DNA from: Pseudobutyrivibrio sp.
Lineage (GTDB): Bacteria; Bacillota; Clostridia; Lachnospirales; Lachnospiraceae
Length of the DNA stretch: 64,000 bases
NCBI GenBank assembly: GCA_017557435.1
Contig: JAFYYR010000024.1
Coordinates: 55,243-119,242, forward strand
Direction of reading: 5' to 3'
Positions within the stretch are counted from its first letter, which is position 1, and every line of letters begins with the position of its first letter. A model generated the notes under the pieces. The model saw only the letters and a list, made by a program, of their open reading frames with translations, was not told the origin of the DNA and ran no database searches. Below, one piece after another: positions 41,492 through 50,683 of the stretch. A program made the translations under genes and the position numbers.

Positions 41492-41851
41492 CTATTCCAA
41501 TATATGCGACAGACCCTGGGCGATGATTGTCACTACATGCTCATCGGAAAGGCTATAGTAAATCTGCTTACCTTCGCGGCGGCTCTTAACCAACTTATTT
41601 GTACGGAGAATCTGAAGCTGATGGGACACTGCAGACTGAGTCATACCAAGGCTCTCAGAAATGTCACATACACATAGTTCCTCTTCAAACAAAGCTACAA
41701 GGATTCGCACTCTTGTACTATCTCCAAATACCTTAAAAAGCTCAGCGAGATCATACAGAGCATCTTCGTCTGGAAGCTCCTTTAAAACCTTGTCTACCAA
41801 ATTCTTATGAATACAATGCTCCTCACAGCACTCTGCATGCTTTTCTATCAT
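41492..41851 (-). CDS. ArsR/SmtB family metal-responsive repressor
   Basis: 119 residues. The winged helix ELCVCDISESLGMTQSAVSHQ includes the ELCVCD metal-binding motif on the recognition region, used by CadC/ArsR types for soft metals. An N-terminal Cys/His-rich stretch (HAECCEEHCIH) adds further ligands, as in CadC. It directly follows the ATPase stop codon and should repress the operon until Cd, Zn, Pb or similar ions bind. Confidence 0.93.
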   Translation of the reverse strand: MIEKHAECCEEHCIHKNLVDKVLKELPDEDALYDLAELFKVFGDSTRVRILVALFEEELCVCDISESLGMTQSAVSHQLQILRTNKLVKSRREGKQIYYSLSDEHVVTIIAQGLSHILE

Positions 41852-43723
41852 TTAAACCTCCTTAACCCGCAAAGCGCGGATTGCATTTAGTACGGCTAAA
41901 ACCATTACACCTACATCTGCAAAAATCGCAAACCACATGTTAGCAATTCCCACAGCGCCAAGAACAAGACACGCCACTTTTATTCCAATGGCAAAATAAA
42001 TATTCTCATAGACTATTCTCATGCACTTTCGAGCAATTCCAATAGCCTTAGCGATCTTCTTAGGATCATCATCCATAAGGACGATATCTGCTGCCTCTAT
42101 AGCTGCATCTGAGCCTAATGCGCCCATTGCAACACCTATATCAGCTCTGGATAATACAGGCGCATCATTTATACCATCTCCAACGAATATGAGCTGCTCA
42201 TTAGATTGCTTCTCTCCTAAAAGCTCCTCAACCTTTGTAACCTTATCCGCTGGAAGAAGCTGTGAATACACCTCGTCCAATCCTAAATCTGCTGCAACCA
42301 AATCTGCAACCTGTCTGCTATCGCCTGTGAGCATAACAGTCTTTTTAACGCCAGACTTCTTTAAAGACTTTATCGCATCCTTAGAAGTAGCCTTAAGCTT
42401 ATCTGAAATAAGGATATAGCCCTTGTAATTTCCAGCAATAGCTACGTGAATAACTGTACCTGGCTCATTAACTGATTCAACAGAAAGACCCATGGCATTC
42501 ATGAGTTTTTCGTTACCTGCAGCAACCTCAATACCATCCACATTTGCCTTGATTCCTGAGCCTGCCACCTCTTGAACATCTGTTACTTTAGATGCGTCGA
42601 TAGGCTTATTATAGGCTTCTTTTAAGCTCTTTGAAATAGGATGATTTGAAAAAACCTCTGCTTTTGCTGTTTTCTCCAAAAGCTCTTCATCAGAAATATC
42701 TGTAGGAACAATCTTTGTAACCTGAAATACACCTTCTGTGAGTGTACCAGTCTTATCCATTACAACGTATTTAGCCTTAGATAATAAATCTAAATAATTT
42801 GACCCCTTAACAAGCACACCTGCATGGCTTGCTCCGCCTATTCCGGCAAAGAATGTAAGCGGGATACTTATAACAAGTGCGCATGGGCAGCTGATTACAA
42901 GGAATGTGAGGGCTCTATATACCCACTGTGTCCAAAGAGGATTCATTCCCAGAATCAATCTGACAACTGGTGGAAGCACTGCTAGTGCCAAAGCTGAATA
43001 GCATACAACTGGAGTGTATACTCTTGCAAATTTTGAAATAAAGTTCTCAGGCTTTGATTTCTTAGATGATGCATTCTCCACCAAATCCAAAATCTTTGAA
43101 GCTGTAGATTCGCCAAATTCCTTGGTGGTACGGATAGTAAGTACACCAGACATATTGATACATCCAGAGATGACTTCGTCACCGATTTTAGCGCTTCTAG
43201 GCACGCTCTCACCTGTAAGAGCCGCTGTATCAAGATTAGCGCTACCGTCTACAACAACACCATCAATAGGTATCTTCTCACCTGGCTGAACAACTATCTC
43301 GCTACCAATTTCAACCTCATCAGGATCCACCTGCACCAGTTCACCATTCTGCTTAAGATTAGCGTAGTCAGGTCTGATATCCATGAGTGCAGAAATGTTT
43401 CTTCTACTCTTACCAATTGCATACGACTGAAACAGCTCACCAATCTGATAGAAAAGCATAACTGCAACGCCCTCGGTGTATTCTCCTAATGCCATAGCAC
43501 CAATTGTGGCCACTGCCATAAGGAAATTTTCATCAAAGACCTGCTTATTCTTGATGCCCTTAAAAGCCTTTTTTAAAATGTCATAGCCTATAACTAAATA
43601 AGGGATCAAAAACAGTGCAAATCTGAGGATGCTGCCCTCCTCCAAAGGGATAAGTAACAGGGCCACCATTAAGACTGCTGCAATTATAATTCTTACCAAA
43701 ACCTTCTTCTGTTTCTTATTCAT
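41852..43723 (-). CDS. Heavy-metal translocating P-type ATPase (CadA/ZntA type)
   Basis: 623 residues. Motifs: TGES (actuator), SCPCALVIS (CPC metal site in the membrane), DKTGTLTEG with the phosphorylated Asp, SNHPIS (HP locus) and GDGINDAPVL. It lacks the usual N-terminal metal-binding domain; that domain is instead a separate gene just upstream. Acts in the cytoplasmic membrane to export divalent metals such as Cd, Zn or Pb. It starts 15 bases after the small metallochaperone gene. Confidence 0.95.
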   Translation of the reverse strand: MNKKQKKVLVRIIIAAVLMVALLLIPLEEGSILRFALFLIPYLVIGYDILKKAFKGIKNKQVFDENFLMAVATIGAMALGEYTEGVAVMLFYQIGELFQSYAIGKSRRNISALMDIRPDYANLKQNGELVQVDPDEVEIGSEIVVQPGEKIPIDGVVVDGSANLDTAALTGESVPRSAKIGDEVISGCINMSGVLTIRTTKEFGESTASKILDLVENASSKKSKPENFISKFARVYTPVVCYSALALAVLPPVVRLILGMNPLWTQWVYRALTFLVISCPCALVISIPLTFFAGIGGASHAGVLVKGSNYLDLLSKAKYVVMDKTGTLTEGVFQVTKIVPTDISDEELLEKTAKAEVFSNHPISKSLKEAYNKPIDASKVTDVQEVAGSGIKANVDGIEVAAGNEKLMNAMGLSVESVNEPGTVIHVAIAGNYKGYILISDKLKATSKDAIKSLKKSGVKKTVMLTGDSRQVADLVAADLGLDEVYSQLLPADKVTKVEELLGEKQSNEQLIFVGDGINDAPVLSRADIGVAMGALGSDAAIEAADIVLMDDDPKKIAKAIGIARKCMRIVYENIYFAIGIKVACLVLGAVGIANMWFAIFADVGVMVLAVLNAIRALRVKEV

Positions 43724-43738
43724 TCGTATACCACCTTT

Positions 43739-43957
43739 TTATAAAAATATCTCGCAGTCGTCTTCGACCTTCTTGCAGTTCTTAAGAACCTCCACCATAA
43801 CAGCCTTTACGTCGGCGCCTTCTTCGAACTCTACGCTCATTTTAAGTGCCATAAAGTTTACGCTGGCATCAGCAACACCTGCTGTGTTCTTTGCTGCCTC
43901 TTCCATCTTATTAGCGCAATTTGCGCAATCAACATCAATCTTATAAGTCTTCTTCAT
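43739..43957 (-). CDS. Stand-alone heavy-metal-associated (HMA) domain protein
   Basis: 72 residues. MKKTYKIDVDCANCANKME contains CxxC (CANC), the metal site of HMA domains; the rest fits the same ferredoxin-like fold. An acidic tail (EDDCEIFL) adds another Cys. The ATG at 43957 has AGGAGGAG upstream, preferred over an in-frame codon at 43984. It is first in the operon and likely hands metal to the ATPase that lacks this domain. Confidence 0.92.
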   Translation of the reverse strand: MKKTYKIDVDCANCANKMEEAAKNTAGVADASVNFMALKMSVEFEEGADVKAVMVEVLKNCKKVEDDCEIFL

Positions 43958-43977
43958 TTTGTATCTCCTCCTAAATT

Positions 43978-43999
43978 TGAACATTTGAAAGATTGTTCA
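43978..43999. promoter_or_regulatory. Probable ArsR/SmtB operator of the metal-efflux operon
   Basis: TGAACA (43978-43983), ten bases, TGTTCA (43994-43999), a perfect dyad between the predicted -10 and the first gene, matching the pattern of ArsR/SmtB family sites. Confidence 0.65.
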
Positions 44000-44011
44000 T
44001 ATGTTGATATA

Positions 44012-44040
44012 AATATAAACCCGTCAACAGATTTTGTCAA
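44012..44040 (-). promoter_or_regulatory. Promoter of the metal-efflux operon
   Basis: TTGACA (44035-44040), 17 bases, TATATT (44012-44017) on the minus strand. The -35 lies within the terminator hairpin of the upstream gene. Confidence 0.6.
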
Positions 44041-44046
44041 CGGGTT
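44018..44046 (-). terminator. Terminator after the SGNH hydrolase gene
   Basis: AACCCGT (44018-44024) pairs with ACGGGTT (44040-44046), with an inner ACA/TGT pairing; minus-strand tail TTTATATTTAT follows. Confidence 0.65.
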
Positions 44047-44054
44047 CAAATAAA

Positions 44055-44777
44055 TTATTTCATTGCGTCTTTAATAGAATCGTAAACTATATCAGAAATC
44101 AGTGTGTACCCTTCGGCTTTAAAATGAATACCGTCTGTGTACAAATCTTCTTTCCCAAGTGTCTGGGAGTGTAAGTCTATAAGTGTGGCACCTGTTTCAT
44201 TTGCCACTTCTTCAATGATTTCGCCAAGCTCTCCATTTACAAGGTGAGCCTGAACGTTGTACTCTGCCTCGCTTTTCCCATCAATTGCAAAGCAATATGG
44301 GCTACGCATCAAATAGACCTTTGGCTGAGTGTCCAATGCCTGATAGCTTTTTACCAAATCTGTAAGGCCCGACTTGTAGGCTTGTGGATTCCAGTTTTGT
44401 GTTTTAGTGTCATTTGTACCAAGCATTAAAACCACCACATCTGGCTTTGATTTAAGGGATTCAGCATACTGCTCTGACTCCACATATGGTAAATCTCCTG
44501 CCGCAGAAGCAGTGGCGTTTCTAAGTCCAAAATTTGACACTAAATAAGATGTACCAAGCCTTGTCTGAAGCTGTGAAGGATAACTATCGATTTCTCTTGT
44601 TTTTAGCACTCCGCTTCCATATGTAAGACTGTCACCAGCACAGGTAATTCTAACTCTTGTGTCCTCTCCGCCAAACATACCTGCATTAAACAAAACCGCA
44701 AAAAGTAAAACTATCGCAACTAGTAATACAACCATCTTTCTTTCAAATAAGCCTCTCACAATTTTTTTTATGTCCAT
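44055..44777 (-). CDS. SGNH/GDSL hydrolase, membrane anchored
   Basis: 240 residues. One N-terminal helix (about 14-34) anchors it; the rest is outside. CAGDSLTYGSG is block I with the catalytic Ser, LMLGTNDTKTQ is block III (GxND), and DGIHFKAEG carries the catalytic Asp and His. Such enzymes cut esters on sugars, lipids or wall polymers. It follows thiN after 21 bases and ends the translation/kinase gene run. Confidence 0.9.
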   Translation of the reverse strand: MDIKKIVRGLFERKMVVLLVAIVLLFAVLFNAGMFGGEDTRVRITCAGDSLTYGSGVLKTREIDSYPSQLQTRLGTSYLVSNFGLRNATASAAGDLPYVESEQYAESLKSKPDVVVLMLGTNDTKTQNWNPQAYKSGLTDLVKSYQALDTQPKVYLMRSPYCFAIDGKSEAEYNVQAHLVNGELGEIIEEVANETGATLIDLHSQTLGKEDLYTDGIHFKAEGYTLISDIVYDSIKDAMK

Positions 44778-44798
44778 ATTAACTCACAAGCTGAAAAA

Positions 44799-45461
44799 CT
44801 AGTCACGTGACTCGATTACAATCAGCATACCCTCTTCTATTGTAATTTTCCCCTCTTTATCAACAAGCTCGTTGCTGACTGTAAGGGTGCTAAATCCTTC
44901 AATATCACCGTTATTTACTGGATATTTGAAGCCTTTCATATTAAGACCTTTGACTGGCGCCATATAAGGAAATACGGATACGTATTTTCCAAACTGATAG
45001 CCCTCTTCCACCACATAAGTTTCACCTGGATTAATCATCTGAATCGAATTATGTGAATCTAACATAGTAACAATTCTGCCAGCCTTCAAGCCCTTTGCAA
45101 CAAGACTAATGTTGCCAAGAACATGATCCAGTCTTGTGCCTGTGGCGCCAAGAAGATATATCTCGTCCTCCTCAGTGGTCTTTTCGATAGCTATATCCAG
45201 CGCCGCTTCTGCATCAGTATCATCCTTTACAGGATTTAACCGTATCACCTGCACTCCTGCCGCCTCAGCCCTATCAGCCACACCACTGCCTGCCGAATCA
45301 AAATCGCCCACCAGCAAATCAGGCTTAATTCCAATGCGCTCACAGGCCTCATAACCTCTGTCGCAGGCAATTATAAATAAGGAGGACTCATCAAAGTCCT
45401 CAATGAATCCTCCTGTAAACTTTTCATCAACATTACCACCAGCAATTATAACTACTATCAC
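44799..45461 (-). CDS. thiN: Thiamine diphosphokinase
   Basis: 220 residues. The N-terminal half has IIAGG, IACDRGYEAC, LLVGDFDS and KDDTDAEAALD, the pyrophosphokinase motifs; LGATGTRLDHVLGN is the second core. It converts thiamine to thiamine diphosphate. The GTG start overlaps the rpe stop codon by four bases. Confidence 0.93.
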   Translation of the reverse strand: MIVVIIAGGNVDEKFTGGFIEDFDESSLFIIACDRGYEACERIGIKPDLLVGDFDSAGSGVADRAEAAGVQVIRLNPVKDDTDAEAALDIAIEKTTEEDEIYLLGATGTRLDHVLGNISLVAKGLKAGRIVTMLDSHNSIQMINPGETYVVEEGYQFGKYVSVFPYMAPVKGLNMKGFKYPVNNGDIEGFSTLTVSNELVDKEGKITIEEGMLIVIESRD

Positions 45462-46111
45462 TGCATCTTCTCCAATAATCTTTCAGCATTTGCTTTTACG
45501 TCGCCATTAAACACAGCTGAACCGGCCACAATAATGTTGGCTCCAGCATCTAAAACATCGTCGATAGTGTTGTTGTTGATTCCGCCATCAACCTCAATAT
45601 CAATCTTTAATTTTTTCTGACGAGCCAAAACAGATAACTCTCTGACCTTATCCAATGTGTATGGAATCATGCTCTGTCCACCAAAGCCTGGATTGACGGT
45701 CATGATAAGAACCATATCAACCTTTTCAAGAACGTGCATGATTTCAGTAAGGGGTGTGGCTGGATTAATAGCAACACCTGCCATCACGCCACAGCTCTTA
45801 ATCAAATCGATTGTAGCATCTAAATGCTTACAGGCCTCGGCGTGAACAGTGATAATATCTGCTCCTGCGCCGGCAAATTCCTTTACATATCTTTCTGGGT
45901 CCACAATCATAAGGTGGACATCGAAAAGTCTGTCTGTATATTTGCGGATTGTGCGAAGAACTGGCAACCCGAAGCTAATACTTGGCACAAAAACTCCGTC
46001 CATAACATCAAAATGTACGTACTGGGCACCGGCTTCATCTATAAGCTCAAGCTGCTCCTTAAGAATTCCAAAATCTGCAGATAAAATTGATGGTGCTAAA
46101 CACTTTTCCAT
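45458..46111 (-). CDS. rpe: Ribulose-phosphate 3-epimerase
   Basis: 217 residues. LAPSILSADFG at the start, VHFDVMDGVFVPSISFG with the metal His and Asp, DVHLMI, VNPGFGGQ and IEVDGGIN are the family signatures. It interconverts ribulose-5-phosphate and xylulose-5-phosphate. It lies between rsgA and thiN, the usual Firmicutes order. Confidence 0.96.
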   Translation of the reverse strand: MEKCLAPSILSADFGILKEQLELIDEAGAQYVHFDVMDGVFVPSISFGLPVLRTIRKYTDRLFDVHLMIVDPERYVKEFAGAGADIITVHAEACKHLDATIDLIKSCGVMAGVAINPATPLTEIMHVLEKVDMVLIMTVNPGFGGQSMIPYTLDKVRELSVLARQKKLKIDIEVDGGINNNTIDDVLDAGANIIVAGSAVFNGDVKANAERLLEKMQ

Positions 46112-46120
46112 GTTTCTCTC

Positions 46121-47005
46121 CTATCGATATTTATTGTTTTGTTGCTCAACCATCTCTGAATAAATTTGTAGATAGTTCTCATAGCGACTGGCTGCGATTT
46201 CTCCTACTTCTACAGCCGCCTTAACCCCGCAATCTGGTTCCTTATGATGAGCACATCCTGTGAATCTGCAATTCGATGCAGGCTCTATAAACTCTGGGAA
46301 AAGACTGTATAAATCCACTGGCTCCACCTTCGGAACAAACAATGAAGAAAATCCTGGTGTGTCCATAATGTAAGTGTCATCACCAAGATATAAAAGCTCC
46401 GAATGTCTTGTGGTGTGCTTTCCTCGGCCAATCTTCTCTGATACTTCGCCAGTCTCCATGACCTGCCCCTGGGTGAGGATGTTGACTATAGAGCTCTTTC
46501 CAACACCAGATGGACCTGCCACAGTGGAAGTCTTTCCTTTTAATATCTCACGAATAGCATCGATACCTTCTTCATGCTTGGCTGATGTGAATATCAGCTT
46601 ATAGCCTGCAGGCTCGTAAGTCTTTCGCATCTGCTCTTTGAAGCCTTCATCTGCCAAATCATCTTTGTTAAAGCAAATAATGATAGGAAGCTCCTGCTCC
46701 TCCATCATACATAAAAATCTATCAAGAAGATTGAGATTAGGCTCAGGGCTTTTAGTAGCAAAAATGAGCAATGCCTGATCTACATTCGCCACGGCAGGTC
46801 TGATGAGCTCAGACTTACGTGGCAAAATGCTAATCACATTGCCCGTCTTTTCCTCTTCAGAAATGACATCGATTTCAACGTCATCGCCTACGAGGGGCTT
46901 TATTTTATCTTTTCTGAAGGCACCCTTTGCCTTACATTCGTATACACCGGATTCTACCTGTACGTAGTAGAATCCAGCGATACCTTTAATAATTTTTCCT
47001 GTCAT
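46121..47005 (-). CDS. rsgA: Small ribosomal subunit biogenesis GTPase RsgA
   Basis: 294 residues. N-terminal OB fold, then a circularly permuted GTPase: CFNKDDL (G4) precedes TVAGPSGVGKSSIVN (G1) and DTPGF (G3). The C-terminal zinc site CRFTGCAHHKEPDCGV follows. It helps late 30S assembly. It starts three bases after prkC without a clear ribosome site, so translation is probably coupled. Confidence 0.96.
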   Translation of the reverse strand: MTGKIIKGIAGFYYVQVESGVYECKAKGAFRKDKIKPLVGDDVEIDVISEEEKTGNVISILPRKSELIRPAVANVDQALLIFATKSPEPNLNLLDRFLCMMEEQELPIIICFNKDDLADEGFKEQMRKTYEPAGYKLIFTSAKHEEGIDAIREILKGKTSTVAGPSGVGKSSIVNILTQGQVMETGEVSEKIGRGKHTTRHSELLYLGDDTYIMDTPGFSSLFVPKVEPVDLYSLFPEFIEPASNCRFTGCAHHKEPDCGVKAAVEVGEIAASRYENYLQIYSEMVEQQNNKYR

Positions 47006-47008
47006 AAA

Positions 47009-48877
47009 TTAATTATTTGGTGTTCCCTTCACAGCCTGAGTAGAAGTCTCAGTAGCGTTTGGATTTGGCTTCATAGTTCCATCACCTGAAAGATAGAGAG
47101 GTGTGTAAGTAAGAGTAACTGTAAGAGTATCTACCTTAACCTCTGAAATATTTATAGCACCATTCTTTGGTATTGTTCCTGACTTACCAAGCTCAGCGAT
47201 TTCATATGTACACTCACCGTCATATGGATTCTGAATGCTGTAGCTGTATGTGACTTCTTCTTTGCCCTTGCTGATTACAAGTGTGATTGTAGAATTTGGA
47301 GCCACCATCTCGCCTGCATCAACAGACTGACTAACAACTGAACCACTAGGTACTTCATCTGAAAATTCCTGTGTAGTGCTTGTAACAACAATGCCCTTAT
47401 CATCAAGAAGCTTTGTGGCCTCAGCCTGTGTTAAACCGATTACGCTTGGAACTGATACAGTAGCATCTTCTGAATCTGCACCGCTGTTGCCTGACTGTGA
47501 TGAGCTTGAATCTGACTTTCCAGCACTTTCAGCTCCTGCCACTGTAAGGCGAAGAGTATCATTAAGAGCAAACTCCTCTCCCTCTGGAACAGACTGACTT
47601 GTGATAATACCAGAAGCAACATCATTATTTTCTTCTGTTGAAACAACTACGTTTTTATCTGTGAGACCCAAGTCTTCAAGCTTCTGTAAAGCCTCTTCGT
47701 ACTGAGTTCCAACAACGTTAATCATTGTGACCTTCTTTGAGCCAAAGCTAAAGAGACCAGCGATATTTCCAAAAATAGCAACAACAATTGCAACGATTGC
47801 TATTGCTGCTACGATGCCTGAGATAGTGAGGATGCGATCCATCTTTGAATCCCCTTCCTCGTCCTCATCATCGTAATCGTCATCATAATATTCATCATCA
47901 TAGTACTCGTCGTCATAGTACTCGTCTTCGTAATCGTCGTTAAATGTAAGAGCCTCAGCTGCACGCTTTGTAAGACTCTCCTCCTGCTCAGGTGTAACCT
48001 TGTGCATAACACGTGTCTGACCAAGGTCTGACTCTATGATAGTAACGAAATCCTCATTAGGGCTAACGAGAGCCTTCTTCAAATCCATGAGCATATCTGA
48101 AATAGTGGCATAACGTCTGTCTGCCTTCTTCATTGTAGCCTTAAGAATAATCTTCTCAAGTGAAATAGGAAGGTCTGGTGCGTATGCGCTAGGTGCAACC
48201 ATTTCCTCCTGAAGATGCTGAATAGCAATAGCTACAGTGTTGTCACCATCGAATGGCACACGACCTGTAACCATTTCATACATAACGATACCAAGTGAAT
48301 AAATATCACTCTTTCCATCTACGAAACCATTTCTAGCCTGCTCTGGTGATGAATAGTGAACTGAGCCCATAACATCTGCATGAATAGTGTTTGAGCTTGC
48401 AGCTCTTGCAATACCAAAATCAGTAACCTTAACCTTTCCCTCTGTAGAAATGATAATGTTCTGTGGCTTGATATCACGATGGATGATGCCCTTCTGATGA
48501 GCGGCCTCGATACCACGTCCCACCTGAATGGCAATAGAAATAGCCTCCTTGAAATTAAGCTGTCCCTTCTTTTCGATATAAGTCTTAAGAGTGATGCCTT
48601 CAACGTACTCCATAACGATAAAGTACATGCCGTTCTCAGAACCTACATCATATATATTAACGATATTTGGATGCTCTAAGCCAGCTGCTGACTGAGCCTC
48701 TGTTCTAAACTTAGCAACAAATGTAGCATCCTCGGAAAATTCCTGCTTTAAAATTTTGATTGCTACTTCACGGCCAAGGATGTGATCCTTTGCGCGATAA
48801 ACATCAGACATTCCGCCTGAACCAACCTTATCAATTATCTCATATCTATCTGCTATAAATACGCCCTGTGTAATCAT
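47009..48877 (-). CDS. prkC: PASTA-domain serine/threonine kinase (PrkC/Stk1 type)
   Basis: 622 residues. The kinase domain (1-270) has GSGGMSDVYRA, HRDIKPQN and DFGIAR. A very acidic juxtamembrane stretch with repeated DEYYD units (about residues 313-345) precedes one helix (about 350-375). Outside are two PASTA domains (INVVGTQYEEA, VPSVIGLTQAEA) and a C-terminal beta-domain. It senses muropeptides or lipid II and phosphorylates division and wall proteins. AAGGAG precedes the ATG. The partner phosphatase gene is just upstream. Confidence 0.95.
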   Translation of the reverse strand: MITQGVFIADRYEIIDKVGSGGMSDVYRAKDHILGREVAIKILKQEFSEDATFVAKFRTEAQSAAGLEHPNIVNIYDVGSENGMYFIVMEYVEGITLKTYIEKKGQLNFKEAISIAIQVGRGIEAAHQKGIIHRDIKPQNIIISTEGKVKVTDFGIARAASSNTIHADVMGSVHYSSPEQARNGFVDGKSDIYSLGIVMYEMVTGRVPFDGDNTVAIAIQHLQEEMVAPSAYAPDLPISLEKIILKATMKKADRRYATISDMLMDLKKALVSPNEDFVTIIESDLGQTRVMHKVTPEQEESLTKRAAEALTFNDDYEDEYYDDEYYDDEYYDDDYDDEDEEGDSKMDRILTISGIVAAIAIVAIVVAIFGNIAGLFSFGSKKVTMINVVGTQYEEALQKLEDLGLTDKNVVVSTEENNDVASGIITSQSVPEGEEFALNDTLRLTVAGAESAGKSDSSSSQSGNSGADSEDATVSVPSVIGLTQAEATKLLDDKGIVVTSTTQEFSDEVPSGSVVSQSVDAGEMVAPNSTITLVISKGKEEVTYSYSIQNPYDGECTYEIAELGKSGTIPKNGAINISEVKVDTLTVTLTYTPLYLSGDGTMKPNPNATETSTQAVKGTPNN

Positions 48878-48899
48878 GTATTCTCCTTCTAATTGTCAT

Positions 48900-49619
48900 C
48901 TATTCTATAACAATAACTGAAATATTATCTTTACCACCGTTGTCATTTGCAAGCTGAACTAATTTATTAGCTCGACCTTCCAAGCTATCAGCCGATTTGA
49001 TGATTGAATAAATATCTTTGTCTTCAACCATATTTGTAAGACCGTCCGAGCAAAGTAATACCTTTTCATTACCCTTAAGGATTACGTCAAAATAATCTGC
49101 GCTAATGCCTTCTTCGGCACCGACAGCTCTGGTAATCATGTTTTTGCGCTTATCAGTGCGAGCATCATCCTCGTCCAATTCGCCAGTGCGAACGAGCTCT
49201 GCAACCACAGAATGATCCTTGGTAATCTGCAAAAGCTTTGTAGCGGTAGCAACATAAAGACGGCTATCACCAACATTTGCAACATAAAGATGTCCATCTA
49301 CAAAAGTGGCAACGACCAGAGTTGTACCCATACCAGCCTTTGCTGGATCGCTTTTTGACTCTTTATAAATTATTTGATTAGCTGATTGAATTACCTGCTC
49401 AAGAATTTTGACAGGCTCTGATTCTTTGGATGCTAAAATGCCATCTACAACAGTCTCGACACATTTGGCAGAGGCATAATCACCTGCAAGCTCTCCACCC
49501 ATTCCGTCGGCAACTATATATAGATTAGGCAAATTGCCAACTCCACTGTCACTGGCATAAACTGTGTCCTGATTGACTTTACGCTCTATGCCAACATCAG
49601 TTATCTTGTAACTTATCAT
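48900..49619 (-). CDS. prpC: PP2C-family protein phosphatase (Stp1/PrpC type)
   Basis: 239 residues. RKVNQDTVYA, VADGMGGELAGD, GTTLVVA, NVGDSRLY and GGKDNISVIV are the PP2C metal-site motifs. It reverses phosphorylation by the PASTA kinase encoded next. Its start overlaps the rlmN stop codon (TAATGA). Confidence 0.95.
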   Translation of the reverse strand: MISYKITDVGIERKVNQDTVYASDSGVGNLPNLYIVADGMGGELAGDYASAKCVETVVDGILASKESEPVKILEQVIQSANQIIYKESKSDPAKAGMGTTLVVATFVDGHLYVANVGDSRLYVATATKLLQITKDHSVVAELVRTGELDEDDARTDKRKNMITRAVGAEEGISADYFDVILKGNEKVLLCSDGLTNMVEDKDIYSIIKSADSLEGRANKLVQLANDNGGKDNISVIVIE

Positions 49620-50683
49620 TAATTAGTCCCTTTCAAGGCATCTGAATGCCTCTTTCTAAGTTGTCCACAGGCCCCGTCTATATCGCGGCCCATTTCCCTT
49701 CTAATAGTAGCATTATTGACATATTTTTCAATCTTTTTTTGGAAGGCGTAAGCTCTGTCCATGCTAGGACTAACGAAATCACGCTCCTTAATTGGATTGA
49801 CCGGAATAAGATTAACATGACAATTTAAATGACCGATAAGCTGACCTAATTCAGCTGCATCTTCATCTCTGTCATTCACTCCTCCTACGAGGGAATATTC
49901 GAATGTAATACGACGACCTGTCTTCTCAAAATAATACTGACAGGCATCTATTAATTCGTGAATTTCATATTTATTTGCTATTGGCATAAGCTCCGCACGC
50001 TTCTGCTGATTTGGCGCATGAAGAGAAATGGCAAGTGTGATTGTCAAATCCTCCTCTGCCAGCTGCTTGATACGTGGAACGATGCCGCAGGTACTTACAG
50101 TAATATTTCTCTGTGAAATGTTAAGTCCATTTTCATCTGAAAGAAGACGAACGAACTTTACGATGTTATCGTAGTTGTCCATTGGCTCGCCAGTGCCCAT
50201 AACTACAAGGTTAGATACACGCTCGCCAGTGTCTCTTTGAATCATGTAAATCTGTCCAAGCATTTCTGCTGGAGTAAGATTTCTCACCCATCCGTCAAGG
50301 GTAGATGCGCAAAAACGGCAGCCCATTTTGCAACCTACCTGAGAACTGATGCACACAGAGTTACCGTGCTTATAGCTCATCCAAACGCTCTCTACCATCT
50401 GACCATCGCAAAGCTCAAAAAGATACTTTCTAGTACCATCGATTTTTGAAATCTGCAAATCGATTTGCTTTAATGGGCGATAGTTGCAATTAGCTTCCAG
50501 CTTTTCCTTTAATGACTTAGGGATGTTTTTCATCTCGTCATAATTGAGAGCAAGATGCTGATGCATCCACTCATAAAGCTGCTTTGCGCGAAACTTTGGC
50601 TCGCCAAGCTCATTTGTAACAAAATCTGTAAGCTCTGTTAAATTTAACGACCTAAGGTCTACTAATTCTTTTTCATTACACAT
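49619..50683 (-). CDS. rlmN: 23S rRNA (adenine2503-C2)-methyltransferase RlmN
   Basis: 354 residues. SSQVGCKMGCRFCAS has the radical SAM CxxxCxxC cluster; GTGEPMDNYDN and SLHAPN follow; a late Cys (CGQLRKRH, GACG) is the catalytic residue. It methylates A2503 in 23S rRNA and A37 in some tRNAs. The start overlaps rsmB by 22 bases. Confidence 0.97.
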   Translation of the reverse strand: MCNEKELVDLRSLNLTELTDFVTNELGEPKFRAKQLYEWMHQHLALNYDEMKNIPKSLKEKLEANCNYRPLKQIDLQISKIDGTRKYLFELCDGQMVESVWMSYKHGNSVCISSQVGCKMGCRFCASTLDGWVRNLTPAEMLGQIYMIQRDTGERVSNLVVMGTGEPMDNYDNIVKFVRLLSDENGLNISQRNITVSTCGIVPRIKQLAEEDLTITLAISLHAPNQQKRAELMPIANKYEIHELIDACQYYFEKTGRRITFEYSLVGGVNDRDEDAAELGQLIGHLNCHVNLIPVNPIKERDFVSPSMDRAYAFQKKIEKYVNNATIRREMGRDIDGACGQLRKRHSDALKGTN

